This document shows positions 9,151-20,289 of a DNA stretch of 64,000 nucleotides, one piece after another; position 1 is the stretch's first letter, and each line of letters starts with the position of its first letter. Source of the stretch: Narthecium ossifragum (taxonomy: Eukaryota; Streptophyta; Magnoliopsida; Dioscoreales; Nartheciaceae); assembly GCA_963920575.1 (NCBI GenBank), contig OY986971.1, positions 8,000,779 through 8,064,778 on the forward strand, written 5' to 3'. Below the pieces are notes generated by a model that worked only from the letters and a program-made list of their open reading frames with translations, made no database searches and had not been told where the DNA came from. Position numbers and translations under genes: made by a program.

Positions 9151-11646
9151 TCGAAGCGTTGCATCCCAAGTCCTCCAGCTTCTAGCGGCGAGCAGATAAC
9201 TTCCCATGCTACGCACCCAGCTTTCTATCCATTCCACAGGATGTGTGTTGGGGTCGGTTGAAGCACTGATTTGATGAGAGTGATGCGCTAAGCTCCTGCG
9301 AGTTTGAGGGATGACCAGTCGCTTAGCCTCCTTTGAAAAGTCTCCAGCAGGTCATTGTAGGCTTCCCTTTTGAGTCGGCCTCTATCAATTGGCACACAAA
9401 GTACTTTAGAAATCCATGGGCTTCTGTGAGATTCAAAGCTCAGCATATGCTTAGGCGTTTGGTTGCATTGACACTTGGAGAGAACCGCATATGAGATTTT
9501 GATTGATTGATCTTGAGGCAGGAAAGTAAGAAGAAATTGTTGAGGATCGTCATGATCTTATGAGCTTCTTCAGCTTAGGCCTTGGTTACGAGCAGGTAGT
9601 CCGTCTGCGTATAGGAGGTGTGAGAATACTACGAGATGGCCATAAAACTTGACGCCTTTGACCTTTTTTTTCAATAGCGTTGATAGTATCTACTGCACTA
9701 ATAAGAATAAATATTGTGAGATGGGATCTCCTTGGCGGAGACCCCTGGTGGCGGGGAAATGGCCGGATACTCGCCCGTTGACAATGAGGGCAAATTTTGT
9801 GGAGGAGATGCATGCTAGGATCCAGCTGCGCCATTGTTTTGGGAAATTCATCCACTCTAGTACTTGAAGCAAGAAGGACCAATGGACGTTGTCGTAAGTT
9901 GACTGAATGTAGACTTTCACTGCCATAAGTGCTCTGGTCCTAGGGGCTCGATGCAAGGAGTGCAGTAGATATGTTGTCGAAGATGCTTCGACTGAGAACA
10001 AACGCCGACTGTTCTGGCCCAAAAGATCGCTAAGGACGCTACGGAGGCGCTCATCAAGGATAGTTGAAATTATTTTGTAACTTACATTGCAAAGACTGAT
10101 TGGGTGGTAATCTTTGATGCGCATGGGATTCCCGACCTTTGGAATGAGCGAGATGAAGGTCTCGTTCCAGTGGGGAGGGAGCCTTCCAGATCTGAAAAAA
10201 ACCTTCAATAAGGTGGATGAAGTCTTCTCGCATGGTGCTCCATAACTTGAGGAAGAATTCTGTGGGAAGTCCGTCAGGCCCCGGGCACTTGTTGGATCCC
10301 ATGTCCTTCATAGCTACAATTATTTCATCCTCTGAAACATCATCTTCAAGCTCGCCATGGCATGTGTCATCAAGGCAGGGGAGATTAGGGAGGGGGGTGT
10401 CGTTGGAGCTGCCCGGTTCCGTCCACAAGAGTGAAAAGTGATTCACCATTGCCAGTGCGATGTCATTAAGAGATGTGAGAATTCATCCTTCATTGTTAAT
10501 AAGCTCTGCTACCTTTGATCTGTGCTGGCGATGTTTTGCAAGACCATGAAAGAAAGAGGTATTGCGGTCGCCGGCTTGGACCCAAGTTCGTCGAAGTCTT
10601 CTACTGACGAAGTCCTCTTGCTGAAGGAGAGATGCCATATGCTGGTTCTAGATGCATTGTAGTTCCACTTCTTTTTCCGTCAGTGTGCCCTATTACTCTT
10701 TTTCATGGAGGATGGTGAGCAAGTTCTTGGTCATAAATCCGGTGTTGAAGAGATCTGCCTTGTCTTTTCTGTTCCAGGATTTCAGGGGTTTTTTTAGCTC
10801 CTTCAGCTTGGAGGCGATTTAATACTGCCTAGCGCCATGGTGCGGCCTGGACCACACACGCTTGATTAGGGAGGAGAACTCCTCTCGTAGCAAAAATCCC
10901 TCAAGCCGGAAGGGCGACGGTCCAGGGGGGCGGGGATTGGACTCAAGGGTGAGCAGGAGGGGGTTGTGGTCGAATGAATACCTTGGTAGATGCCAAATTG
11001 AAGCGTCTGGGAAGGATATCCGCCAGGCTTCATTTCCGATGCCCCTATCGAGCCTTTCGAGAATCCTTGCTCCACCAAGTTGCTTGTTAGACCATGTGAA
11101 GCTTGGGCCAGTGAAACCCAGATCCGCGAGTTCGAAAGAGACGAGGAATTGAAGGAAGTCGCGGATGCCACGGTTCAGGAAGAAAGGCCGGTCACTCTTT
11201 TTCTCTGAAGGGGAAGTTATAGTGTTGAAGTCCCTGATTATTAGGTGGGGGCCATCCTTCTAGCATGCCCTGCTAAGCTTTCTCCATAGGGGTTCGCGGT
11301 TACGGTGGTTTCTTGTAGCGTAGACTGACGATATCCACACTTGATCTCCCTTGGTGTTGGTCTAAACACTGTGGATGGCTTGACAGGAAGCATGGGCACA
11401 ACAAGAGAGGAAACCCAGATCTAGCTTCCAGGCGGCGAGGATTCCGTCGCTGCGGCCTTGGCATGGGATGAGGTAGGTGTCCAATCTGACACCCAGGATG
11501 ATCATCACTCTTGTGCGCTCCGCTTCTGAAATGCTGACTTCTTGGAGAAGGAGGAGGTCGGGGGAGTGTCCAGACAGCAACCACCAGCAGATACGGTGAA
11601 GTTTTTGAAGGCCTACTCCTCGACAATTCCAGGAGATGGCTAACAT
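9151..11646 (-). pseudogene. LINE (L1-type) ORF2: endonuclease and reverse transcriptase
   Basis: The endonuclease starts at 11646 (MLAISWNCRGVG) and shows the catalytic sequence blocks NCRG, LLLQE, a DFN block (RDFN for GDFN) and DHNPLLL. The reverse transcriptase follows with GPDGLPTEFF, FISLIPKVGNP, DYHPISLCNV, GLRQGDPIS and, near 9600, an FADD-type block whose frame then continues to GGLGMQRFD. The reading frame shifts several times (for example near 10200) and contains stops, so it is dead. The sequence is cut at 9151 by the end of the CACTA element, so the C-terminal part and the 3' end of the LINE are missing here. Confidence 0.85.
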
Positions 11647-11848
11647 GTGTCAATGATGGCAAGGGCTCTTCTGGGCGCGCCATGCTCCACCAGCAGCATA
11701 GTGTCATCATCGTCGGTGACGTTGTCACCGTCTTCGTCGTCTTCTCCATCGGATTCATCTAGCGCCCTCTTCTCTTCGCTCTCAAGATCGGCATCAAGGG
11801 TAATGAGAGAAACTAGAAGGTTCTTGAAACCCTCTATGTGGATAGCTT

Positions 11849-12960
11849 CTAACTCAGCATGGGAAAGGGGAGTGGCTTCATCCTGGACGTTGGGAAGGGG
11901 CGTGGCTTCATCCTAGGTGGTTGGCTCTCCACTGAGGTATTCTGTGTTGAAGGGTCCACCACTGTGACCTCAGCGAGTTCAAAATCCTCGTTGGATGTCA
12001 CTTGGTTGAGGAATCTGAACGTGTCATCATTGGAGGAGGTATCGAGATCATCGTCTGACGTGGCCTCGTTTAGAGCGTTGATCTTCGTTGCTTCATCGGG
12101 ATCCAGAGGATCAACAGGAGGAGTCGTGATCGGATCAATGGTGTCGGCATCTTGGGCGGTGTTAAAGGCACTAACATCAGAGGGGTGGAATCTCTCAATG
12201 ATGTGGGTGTCTTCCAAGGGCGACTCCTCATGAATGCTAGGCGGTAGATTCAAACTGGACTGCGTCTTCTGTGGGATGACAGGGACGTTGGTCAATCCTT
12301 GCCTCGGAGCCTACTGGGCGGTGGTTTCCAGGGTTTGACCAGGGTCAGCGTTCATAATTGCTTGGTTCCGGTGTCTTCTCCAGGGACGATGACGACATTG
12401 GGGTTGAAAGTGTTCAGCGGTGGGTAGTGGGATGAGAGGAGCAGCCATGACATCCGGAGCTAGAGCTTCTCGGAGCCGTGGGAGAAGAAGGATCTTATAG
12501 GGCATTTGATCCAAATTTCGTCCTTCACCGGTGCATCCAAACGGATTTGAACACATTCTCTTGCAAACCGGCATCGAGTGGCTGAGGCTGAAGAAGAATC
12601 CACGATGAGTGGTTTGCCAATGGTGCTGAATAGTCGATCTTCCCAGTAATGGTCTACTGGTAGGCCTGGGAATTGCACCCATACAACACGATAGATCAAG
12701 GTGTTTTCCTTGGGACGGAAGTTGTCATACTACTAGTAGAGAAGATTCCCAACTTGCCACAACCCTTCGGTGACTACCTTCAGCCAGTCTTCCTCGGACT
12801 TAAAGCGGACAATGAAGAGTCCATCGACGTCAGCAACAAGCAGAGGTTGAAGGCCACCCAGAGCCAATTTACGTGGCGCCTAAACTCATCAAGACACATC
12901 TTGTCGTCCATCTTGATGTACGCGGCGTGTGCCCAGGCTTGCCTGCTACGTTTCAAGTCT
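11849..12960 (-). pseudogene. LINE ORF1 (gag-like, DUF4283 type)
   Basis: On the minus strand the frame reads RFKSEEDWLKVVTEGLWQVG, then after two stops NLIYRVVWVQFPGLPVDHYW-type sequence and CRFARECVQIRLDAPV. This is the DUF4283 plus zinc-knuckle-associated region of plant L1 ORF1. It is followed by an acidic Asp/Ser/Thr-rich tail (12295 to 11849). It sits directly upstream of ORF2 in the same orientation, as expected for a plant L1. Stops and frame changes make it non-functional. Confidence 0.75.
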
Positions 12961-13261
12961 TCTGTGTCAAGCTTGTGGGAGTTATCTCCAAACAAGGTGT
13001 GATCACGAGGGGTAGCAGATGGGGCCCTACCCCTCGCCATCTCGGGCGTGTGTGGTTGCGGGTTCACCGCACGTGGTGATACCACCTCCAAGGTCGCCGA
13101 ATCTGGTGTGCTAGGACCTTGTCAAGGAAATTTGAGGATTTGTTGGAAGAGAAGGTTCTGCATGGGTTGGTGGAGGTAGTAACGGAGGCTTGGATGCAAT
13201 AAGTGGATTTGGTTGTAGAAAATGATGGTGGTGGGGGGTGTGAGGGTCTTGAGCCCATAAC

Positions 13262-14902
13262 ACGGGCCTTGGCGCGTCGGGTCGGCGCCCCGGGGTTAGG
13301 AGAGACTAGGAGGTCTCAATATAGCAAGCCAAACAGGAGCGACACGCATCATCACCAACTTGGCACAGTGAATTTTGGAGATGGCGCGGCAAGGCAAGAA
13401 GATGGCACGGAGGACCAGGCCAAGATCAAGACTTGACGTGCCATGGCACGGGCCAGGCGAGCGGCATGCGTGGCACGACGCGCCAGGTGTCAGGGGCTAG
13501 AGCCCATGACTAGACCATGGCACGAGGGATGTTAAAGATGGCGCGGCGAAAGTTGAAAATGGCACGGCGGTCCGAACCAAAGCAGAACTTGACGAGTCAT
13601 GGAGGGATCCTATCGAGCGAGACGCGCGGCGAGGTAACCGGAGAGGCGCACAAGCAATATGCAAGTGCCAAAGGAGCTTGGCGCGCGGTAGGATGCGACA
13701 CGACGCTATGCAGCACGGAAAGACGTGGCGGATTTCAAAGATGGCACGACGGCCTGAGCCAAAACGAAGCACAATGCGTCATGCGACAATGCAAGCGAGT
13801 GCGACGCTCACCAAGGCAACCCAGGAGGGCATGTGAGGCATGCGCGCGCGGCACGCGTGATGGCACGCAGAGCGCACGAGCGACGCGGCTAGGTGGGCAA
13901 GTTCCAGTCGGACTAGGACTCGAAATGCCAAGGCACGATGCGGTTGGCCATGGAGGCCAGACTGTGTGTGCAAAAGTCCTAATTTCAGTTGGACTGGGAT
14001 CCTGGAAGGACATGACGTGGTAAATGAGAGATTTGGCATGGAGAAGTCTAAGTTGCTCGGGAGTTCTAGTTGGACTAGGACGCGACTCGCCCAGCGGAAG
14101 GCAGTTAGGCCATGGAGGCCAAACTTAGCGTGCAAGTGTCCTAATTCCAGGTGGTCTAGGTCTCCAACATGGGATGACATGAAAAATATGGAATATGGCA
14201 CATGGGAAATTGTACTTGGCTTGTGGAAATAGAAAGGAGTCATATTTTGAGCCAAAGTGTGACGGATTTAGGCAAACAACCATCCTTGGTGAGTCTTAAC
14301 TCATGTAAGAGTCCAAGTAGGATAGGAAGCTTTGTAAATTGCTGATTGCATGTTTGGATAAGCATGAAGCCAAGGACTTCAGGTTGGACTAGGAAACTTG
14401 GCTTGTTGGAGCAAGTCATGGACTCTCCTTTATATAAGGAGTAGGACGGCTAGATATGGGGGCATTTGGGTTATGGGCAAACTCACGGATTGAAGATCCG
14501 GGAGGGATAGAGAGATCGTGAGATAGAAAAATTGGGTGGTTTTTCGAGGGTTTGGGTTGAGAGGTTCTTGTATTGAGAGTGATTGTATTTCAAAGGGTTG
14601 AGGGTGAGAGAACTGTGCTCTTGTAATTACTAGTCAATAAAGGAGTTGGGATCTCATCTCTTACCCAAATTCGTGTGTCTTGTGTGTGTGCAAGGCAAAA
14701 AAGAGGACTCGTCAAGAGGCAGTCGGGCTGCCAGGCGGAGTGTACAAGTGGTGTACAAACGACGTGTAGATGACGTGCGAGCGGAGCATAAGCGGCGTGG
14801 GGGTGTGCGGCGGCGGTGTGCAGGCAGCGACGAGGGGGTCTGTTGGCGCCATCACTGGGCAAAGGTAAGGTGGAAATTTATCTCCCCTTTTGCCCCGTGA
14901 TA
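13262..14902 (+). mobile_element. LTR, family C, copy 1 (5' LTR)
   Basis: It ends ..TTGCCCCGTGATA at 14902 directly before an initiator-Met tRNA primer site. Downstream copies at 15263-15505 and 15506-16472 share its 3' part (the run from CAATAAAGGAGTTGGG through GTCAAGAGGCAG to TTTTGGCGCC and CAAAGGTAAGG). It has a TATA box TATATAAGG at 14431 and a polyadenylation-like CAATAAAGG at about 14635. The 5' boundary is uncertain: candidates lie between 13262 and 13490. Internal near-palindromes around TCCTAGTCGGACTAGGACT-like strings recur. Confidence 0.6.
14431..14439 (+). promoter_or_regulatory. TATA box of LTR C copy 1
   Basis: TATATAAGG, about 205 bases before the CAATAAAGG signal. The equivalent position in copy 3 carries TATAAAAGG at 16099, so the element promoter is recognisable in both. 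Confidence 0.55.
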
Positions 14903-14904
14903 AT

Positions 14905-14917
14905 TGGTATCAGAGCC
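14905..14917 (+). other. Primer binding site, initiator-Met tRNA type (LTR C)
   Basis: TGGTATCAGAGCC, complementary to the 3' end of plant initiator-Met tRNA, placed two bases after the LTR end. This fixes the strand of the element as plus. Confidence 0.85.
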
Positions 14918-14949
14918 AGGTTTGGCGTGAGCTTTGGCAAGGTTGTGCC

Positions 14950-15261
14950 ATGACAAGCAGCGAAGGATCGCAGACGCTATTGATCGCATTGGTGGGGCAG
15001 CCAGAGGATGGGGAGTCGACTTCAGTCTTTGCTCGTTCGGAGGAGATGAAGGCAACACTTGCAACTCGTGAGGAGGAGCTGTTGGAGTTAAAGGAGTTTA
15101 TTGAGACACGTGACAGAGCGTTTGACAGAAGGACCTGAGAAGTGGCGGAGACTTCAAGGACTTTGGGCACTCTTGTCGAGCAAATCACGGATCGACTCGA
15201 AGACGAGCTGATGGTCCTCAAGCGTGTGATTCGAAGTGGAGGGGCCGCTGATCAACGATAG
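14950..15261 (+). pseudogene. Retrotransposon gag N-terminus (family C)
   Basis: ATG at 14950 begins MTSSEGSQTLLIALVGQ. The frame is rich in Glu, Leu and Arg (EEELLELKEFIETRD), which suggests a coiled coil, and runs 104 codons with one internal TGA near 15136. This is the only internal coding sequence left: immediately after it at 15262 the sequence jumps into the middle of an LTR. All of capsid, zinc knuckle and pol are gone. Confidence 0.6.
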
Positions 15262-15262
15262 C

Positions 15263-15505
15263 GGATCTCATCCCTTACCCAAATTCTTGTGTCTTGTGTG
15301 TGTGCAAGGCAAAAAGGAGGGCTAGTCAAGAGGCAGTCGGGCTGTCAGGCGGAGTGCACGGACGGCTTGCAGACGATGCGCGAGCGGAGCACAAGCGGCG
15401 TGTGGGCGCGCAGCGGCGGTGTGCGGGCAGCGACGAGGGGGGCTCTTGGTGCCATCATTGAGCAAAGGTAAGGCGAAAATTTATCTCCCCTTTTGCCTCG
15501 TGACA
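15263..15505 (+). mobile_element. LTR, family C, copy 2 (5'-truncated)
   Basis: Begins inside the LTR at GGATCTCATCCCTTACCC and runs to ..TTGCCTCGTGACA. It matches 14650-14902 along its length. Truncation removed the U3 portion and the internal region before it. Confidence 0.7.
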
Positions 15506-16472
15506 CCAGGCGGGAGCGCGGTGTGCGCACATGCGAGGCTCGAGCGCCAAGGCACATGGCGCCTGGCACGACGCAGTGTCGACAGAAGTCCGAGTGCCAC
15601 TAGGAGTCCGAGTTGTACTAGGACTCCAATTCCTAGCTCCACTAGGACTCTACATGTCATGGCATGGGTGATGAATAGTTTTGGCGCGGGCAAAATTTGA
15701 GTTGCACTAGAAGTCCTAGTCGGACTAGGACTCGGTGCGCCATGACGCGACCAGGATGACGCGGTTGGCCATGGGGGCCAATCCGAGCGTGCAAATGACC
15801 AACTTCCACTTTGTCTAGGTCTTTGGCAAGACATGATGCGGCAAAGATGGAAGATGACACAAAAGATTCCGGACTTGACGCGCGGAAATAGGGAGGAGTC
15901 CTATTTCGGGTCAAGTAGTCGGGTGGATTTTGACAAGTGGTATCCAAGGCAAGTCTTAACTCAACAAGGATTCCAGATGAAGTGGGTAGCTTCATGGTTG
16001 GTCAAGTCAGTGTCCAGATCGACATGGAGTCAATCAAGGTCTCGGAGTTGGAGTTGGGCAATGAGTCTCCCTATGAAGGAAGACCCGGACTTCTCCTCTA
16101 TAAAAGGAAAAGGCTGGCCAGATGTAGAGGCATCTAGGTGTTGGCTAGGGTTTTGGGTTGAGAACTTCTAGTATTGAGAGTGATTGTACTTCAAAAGGAT
16201 TGGGGGTGAGAGAAGAGTGCTATTGTAATCATTGGTCAATAAAGGAGTTGGGATTTCATCCTTTTTTTATATTCGTGTGTGTGCTTGTGATTGAGCAATG
16301 AGCAAGGAAGGAGGGCTGGTCAAGAGGCAGTTGGGTTGCCAGGCGGAGTGGACATGCAGTGCATAGACTACGTGCGAGCGGAGCGGCAATGTGCAAGCTC
16401 TATGGGGGGTCTTTTGGCGCCATTATTGGGCAAAAAGTAAGGCAAAAAATCTTATTGACATGCAGCCCTGTG
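15506..16472 (+). mobile_element. LTR, family C, copy 3
   Basis: Shares with copy 1 the GGTTGGCCATGGRGGCCA block, the TATA region (TATAAAAGG at 16099), CAATAAAGGAGTTGGG at about 16237, and the GTCAAGAGGCAG to TTTTGGCGCC end. It ends near CCCTGTGAG, beside a G19 run. Its 5' end abuts copy 2 with no internal region between. Confidence 0.6.
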
Positions 16473-16473
16473 A

Positions 16474-16492
16474 GGGGGGGGGGGGGGGGGGG
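16474..16492. repeat. Homopolymer run of 19 G
   Basis: Nineteen consecutive G, directly after the end of LTR C copy 3. It could form a quadruplex; it could also be a sequencing length artefact. Confidence 0.9.
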
Positions 16493-17497
16493 TCTGGGGA
16501 CTGGGATAGAGAGGTAGTAAGGTTTACAAAAGCAAGGGGTTGAGTGCAGAGTGGTGGGAGGGCTGGAGGTAGGCTAGAAAGTGGTTGAGGAGGAAGGGTG
16601 GGGGCAGAGGGGTCTTCCGGTGCCGTCGTGCTGACAACAACGGAAGGAAGTCGCTCATCCTATGTACGATGGAAGCCATCCTTGGTCCGCCGCCGGAGAT
16701 TGAGATCAAATGCCGTACACCCTGCTGGAGATCCTCCTCCCCAACTGTAAAAAGTTCATCAACGCACTCTGAGCATAGAAGTTCGACTTCTACCTACGTG
16801 AAAAGTTCCAGATTCTCAATTTTGATAGTCAGAAAAAACTACTCATTGGACATTGAATTCAATAATATGAAACAGCTAGATATCTAAAGAGTCTTGATGA
16901 ACACAATTGGACAAGAGCTGCATGTGACATTACAAGCAGTCCAATAATCGCTAGTAAATTGTTCTGAACAAAACCTATCTAATGGTTTCAGTACCTAACT
17001 CATGTTCTTTGTTTCTTGTCTCCATTTACAATGGAACTATACAAGAGGTTCCTAAACATTAAATGGCAGTCTATGCTTACTGATCTTAACCATAGTGTCA
17101 CAAATAGACCCACAATCACTACACACACTGGATTGTTAGCAAAAGAACACACCAAGTAATTTCCAAAACATATACTTCATAACAACATCGAAAGCTTCAA
17201 TCTTTCCCCAAAACAATCCAATCACATGTGTAACAGATACTTTGAAGGACCCACATGGCTCGTAGGACTGAACAACTAAAGGAGGGAGATGAAACAAGCA
17301 CGAAATGATGACCTCAAGAGATGTTCCAAGGAAACCAATAACCCTTTATGCAAAAAGTTCGCATAACAGTACAACAGAACATACATTATGCAGATCTTGT
17401 CTAGATATCAGCAACTGGATGACCAAGGAGCATGCATCAGCAACAAGAACTAGTTTCTGACAAAGCTGATAACAAGTAATCTTCATCACATATAAGT
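16493..17497. other. Non-coding stretch, possible 3' UTR of the exons to its right
   Basis: No convincing coding frame. On the minus strand this lies downstream of the stop at 17498, so part may be the 3' UTR of that gene. The first 200 bases are G-rich, the rest is AT-rich with no repeat structure that I can see. Confidence 0.35.
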
Positions 17498-17774
17498 TTA
17501 CCAGGGTTGGCCACTACCAGGTGCAGCATCACCACTACCAAGACCTCTCCGTCGGTCTTGCATCTCAGCAGCCTTTTCTGCTTTCATTTTTTGCACGATG
17601 TCCAGAATCTTGGGATTAAAAAAGCGGTCACGAACATGTCTTTTCCTCAGCTTGTATCTCTTTGATGGCACTAGGAAATGGGTTTGGAGGTGGGTTCTTC
17701 CCCTGAAGGCGTGCCATCTGCTTTAACTGAACATACGTCGACTTTTTTGCCCTTTTCTCTTGCTGGTATTCCAT
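17498..17774 (-). pseudogene. Last exon of a plant mS23-like mitoribosomal protein gene
   Basis: On the minus strand, after an acceptor TTTTAG, the exon reads MEYQQEKRAKKSTYVQLKQM, ARLQGKNPPPNPFPSAIKEI, QAEEK, then, after a frameshift near 17645, HVRDRFFNPKILDIVQKMKA, EKAAEMQDRRRG and ends GSGQPW plus TAA at 17498. The text fits what I recall of the plant homologue of mitochondrial small-subunit protein mS23; this naming is from memory and tentative. The frameshift (one extra or two missing bases in GAAAAGACATGTT) would truncate the protein unless it is an assembly error. Confidence 0.5.
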
Positions 17775-17905
17775 CTAAAAGAGTCTATGAACAAGAAGAT
17801 TATATGAAATAGTTAGAATACAATATCCCATACGAAATTCAAGTGTTTGAGTATGTTCTCTTCAAAAGTGGCTAATACAGATAATCTGGCAGGTGGTGTA
17901 CACAC

Positions 17906-18008
17906 ATCAGCTACAGCTATAGCTTCTTCTTCACTGACACCTTGCTCTTTTAACTCAAGCACACGCCAGGCAAAAACTCGAGAAGGAAGGGGATCGAATC
18001 CACGTACC
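17906..18008 (-). pseudogene. Upstream exon of the mS23-like gene
   Basis: Bounded by an acceptor CAG before 18008 and a donor GAT/GTGTGT at 17906, reading RGFDPLPSRVFAWRVLELKE, QGVSEEEAIAVAD. Joining to the next exon gives the expected VAD-MEY continuity across a 131-bp intron (17775-17905). No N-terminal exons are visible between 18009 and the sequence gap, so the gene is partial or its first exons lie in or beyond the gap. Confidence 0.5.
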
Positions 18009-18689
18009 CTGTTTAAATCTTACAAGACACTCACATTCAACTGGTATTAAAAAATGACAGCTGAAACCAGTAAAAACTATATCCTAAAGGCTAAAATTGA
18101 AAACAATGTTTCCCCCTGATTTCATCTTGTAAGAGATGATTAGTTTTAGACATGGCAAGAGATGATTCTTTTTAGACATGTTTACCTGTAGTTATTTATA
18201 TGCTGAGTTGCTGACAATAAATAGGACAATTTGAATACAGTGAATCGCATAAAAATGCAATGAACTGAGCAAAGGGCTTCTTTGGGCAATAGTAAGTGAG
18301 TTCCTCAAACTTCCCATGAAGACATATAAACTCACGATAATTAGACCATAGCAGACATTATGCTTCAATGAGTAATAAGTAATAGAAGTCCAATTAAAAT
18401 CAACGGGAAATTGGTGTTTAGTCTCTTTTGGAGACTTTATTTGCTGTATAGTCTCCTTGAAAGTTTTTAAGCCATTTAGTCCTTTTTTGGACAGCTGTAC
18501 TTTTTTTATCTCTAAAATACCCTTTATGTATTTTTTTAAATGAGAGATGGATGAATAGTTTTGAATTAGGTGGTTGGCATTAAATGGAGTGGTTGGGAAT
18601 ATATACACCTATTCCCAATACATGAAAGGCATGCATGCATCAACTTTATGGCTGGATGCATGCATTAATGGGGGCATTAATAGTAAAAT
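18009..18689. other. Non-coding stretch beside the mS23-like exons
   Basis: AT-rich. Contains a TAGTCTCTTTTGGAGACTTTA-like near-palindrome at about 18419 (TCTCTTTTGGAGA core). No coding frame supported. Confidence 0.35.
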
Positions 18690-19388
18690 TGAGGGAGTAA
18701 CTACCAATTTATATGAGAAGTAACTACTAGTTTAACTGTGAAGTATCTACCAGTTTAATTGGCAAGTAAATACCAGTTTGAATGGGAAGTAACTACCAGT
18801 TGAAGTGTGAAGTAATTACAGTTTTTTTGTAAAGTAATTACCGCTTAAACTGGGAAATAACTACCAGTTAAATGGGGGAAGTAACTACCAGTTAAATGGG
18901 GGAAGTAACTACCAGTTTGGACGGGAAGTAACTACCAGTTTTGGGGGGAGTAACTACCAATTTATATGGGAAGTAACTACCAGTTAACTGTGAAGTAACT
19001 ACCAGTTTAATTGGCAAGTAAATACCAGTTTGAATGGGAAGTAACTACCAGTTGAAGTGTGAAGTAATTACAGTTTTTTTGTAAAGTAATTACCGCTTAA
19101 ACTGGGAAGTAACTACCAGTTAAATGGGAAGTAACTACCAGTTTGGATGGGAAGTAACTACCAGTTGAAATGTGAAGTGATTACCGTTTTTTTGTAAAGT
19201 AATTACCGCTTAAACTGGGAAGTAACTACTAGTTAAACGAGAGAGTAAAATTTTCTGAAAAGTAACTACAAAAATTTCTTAAAAACTTTTCTATGAAGTT
19301 ATTACAAAATTTTTCTGGAAAGTAACTACAATTTATAGAAAGTAACTACAAATATTGGTAGTTACTTCCCAGTTATTTGTAGTTACTT
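18690..19388. repeat. Minisatellite of GAAGTAACTACCAGTT units with ~253-bp higher-order period
   Basis: The motif AGTAACTACCAGTT and variants recur about every 20-23 bases through more than 550 bp. A larger block (GGAGTAACTACCAATTTATATG .. TTTTTTGTAAAGTAATTACCGCTT .. ) is repeated with an offset of 253 (18694 and 18947), and a third partial copy follows. At the right end the motif flips orientation (TTGGTAGTTACTTCCC) just before the sequence gap, so the array probably continues as an inverted arm inside the unsequenced part. Confidence 0.85.
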
Positions 19389-19588
19389 NNNNNNNNNNNN
19401 NNNNNNNNNNNNNNNNNNNNNNNNNNNNNNNNNNNNNNNNNNNNNNNNNNNNNNNNNNNNNNNNNNNNNNNNNNNNNNNNNNNNNNNNNNNNNNNNNNNN
19501 NNNNNNNNNNNNNNNNNNNNNNNNNNNNNNNNNNNNNNNNNNNNNNNNNNNNNNNNNNNNNNNNNNNNNNNNNNNNNNNNNNNNNNNN
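19389..19588. other. Sequence gap of 200 N
   Basis: Exactly 200 N, most likely a fixed-size scaffold gap rather than a measured distance. Confidence 0.99.
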
Positions 19589-19674
19589 TTAGTTGAGCCC
19601 GAGGGCTAAAAGAGCAAACAAAACAAAGGAGAAGGACAAAAAAACCAAAACCCAGTCACTTCACATCTGGGTCA

Positions 19675-20289
19675 CCTCAGGGTAACCCAGGCAGCAGCCG
19701 CCAAAACGTCCGCGACGGAGTTGAACTCGCGCGGAATATAAACAAAAGAAAGGGAAGAGAACTCGGATGCTACTCTCCAGATAGAAAGGAGAAGTCCAGA
19801 CAACTCATGCAGCCAGGCCATCCGTCCTGACACGAAACCAATCCCCAACAGTGAATCAGGCTCCATAACCACTTTCCGGATCCCCCTGCGCTTAGCTTCC
19901 CCTAACCCCCCAAACATAGCCAGGATCTCCACTTCGACCACGGAACCAACCTCTTTTCTCGCAGCCCAGCTCCAAGTCGGTGAAACGCCATCCGGGAAAC
20001 AAACCGCCGCAAGACCCGCCGACCTGCCTCGAACTGCCACATCACTCCGGATGACAGAGATGGCTGCCGGAATATAAGGGATAGAAGATGCCCGAGGGAA
20101 ATTAGAAAGCTTAAATTCTTTGACTTGCCTCGAGATGAGACGTGCAAGCCGATCCGCCCGTAGAGGAAGCTCGTTGAAGATCTTTGCATTACGATTCTTT
20201 ATAAAAAATGACGTAGGTGATATAAATAGATGAATACAGAAAAGTGGAAAGTATATAAGCAGGACGGTCCTTAAAGAAGAAACAATCAC
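19675..20289 (-). pseudogene. LINE RNase H domain, C-terminal fragment
   Basis: The minus frame includes NRNAKIFNELPLRADRLARL, then a domain of the plant reverse-transcriptase-associated RNase H type (RVT_3): the first acidic site SDVAVRGRSAG, VEVEILAMFGGLGEAKRRG, MEPDS and the final REFNSVADVLA. It ends in a stop at 19675 close to the C-terminus of such proteins. The reverse transcriptase that should precede it is absent; the open frame before RNAKIF is not LINE-like. Orientation and position suggest the 3' end of a LINE truncated at its 5' side. Confidence 0.7.

Larger units (their letters stand above)
9151..13260 (-). mobile_element. L1-type LINE, 3'-truncated by CACTA insertion
   Basis: Contains ORF1 and ORF2 remnants in order on the minus strand. 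The 5' end is placed roughly at 13260, where the LTR-like family C sequence takes over; no target duplication can be tested because the 3' end is absent. The strip 12960-13260 carries only short out-of-frame reading (5' leader). Confidence 0.7.

Noticed and set aside
16585..16887. 100-codon plus ORF as a gene
   Set aside because: Low-complexity start, no recognisable domain, and it lies in the probable 3' UTR of minus-strand exons.
17498..18008. Intact functional mitoribosomal gene
   Set aside because: A frameshift near 17645 and absent N-terminal exons argue against it as read here.
18690..19388. Second CRISPR-like array
   Set aside because: Units are contiguous 20-23 bp minisatellite repeats with no unique spacers.
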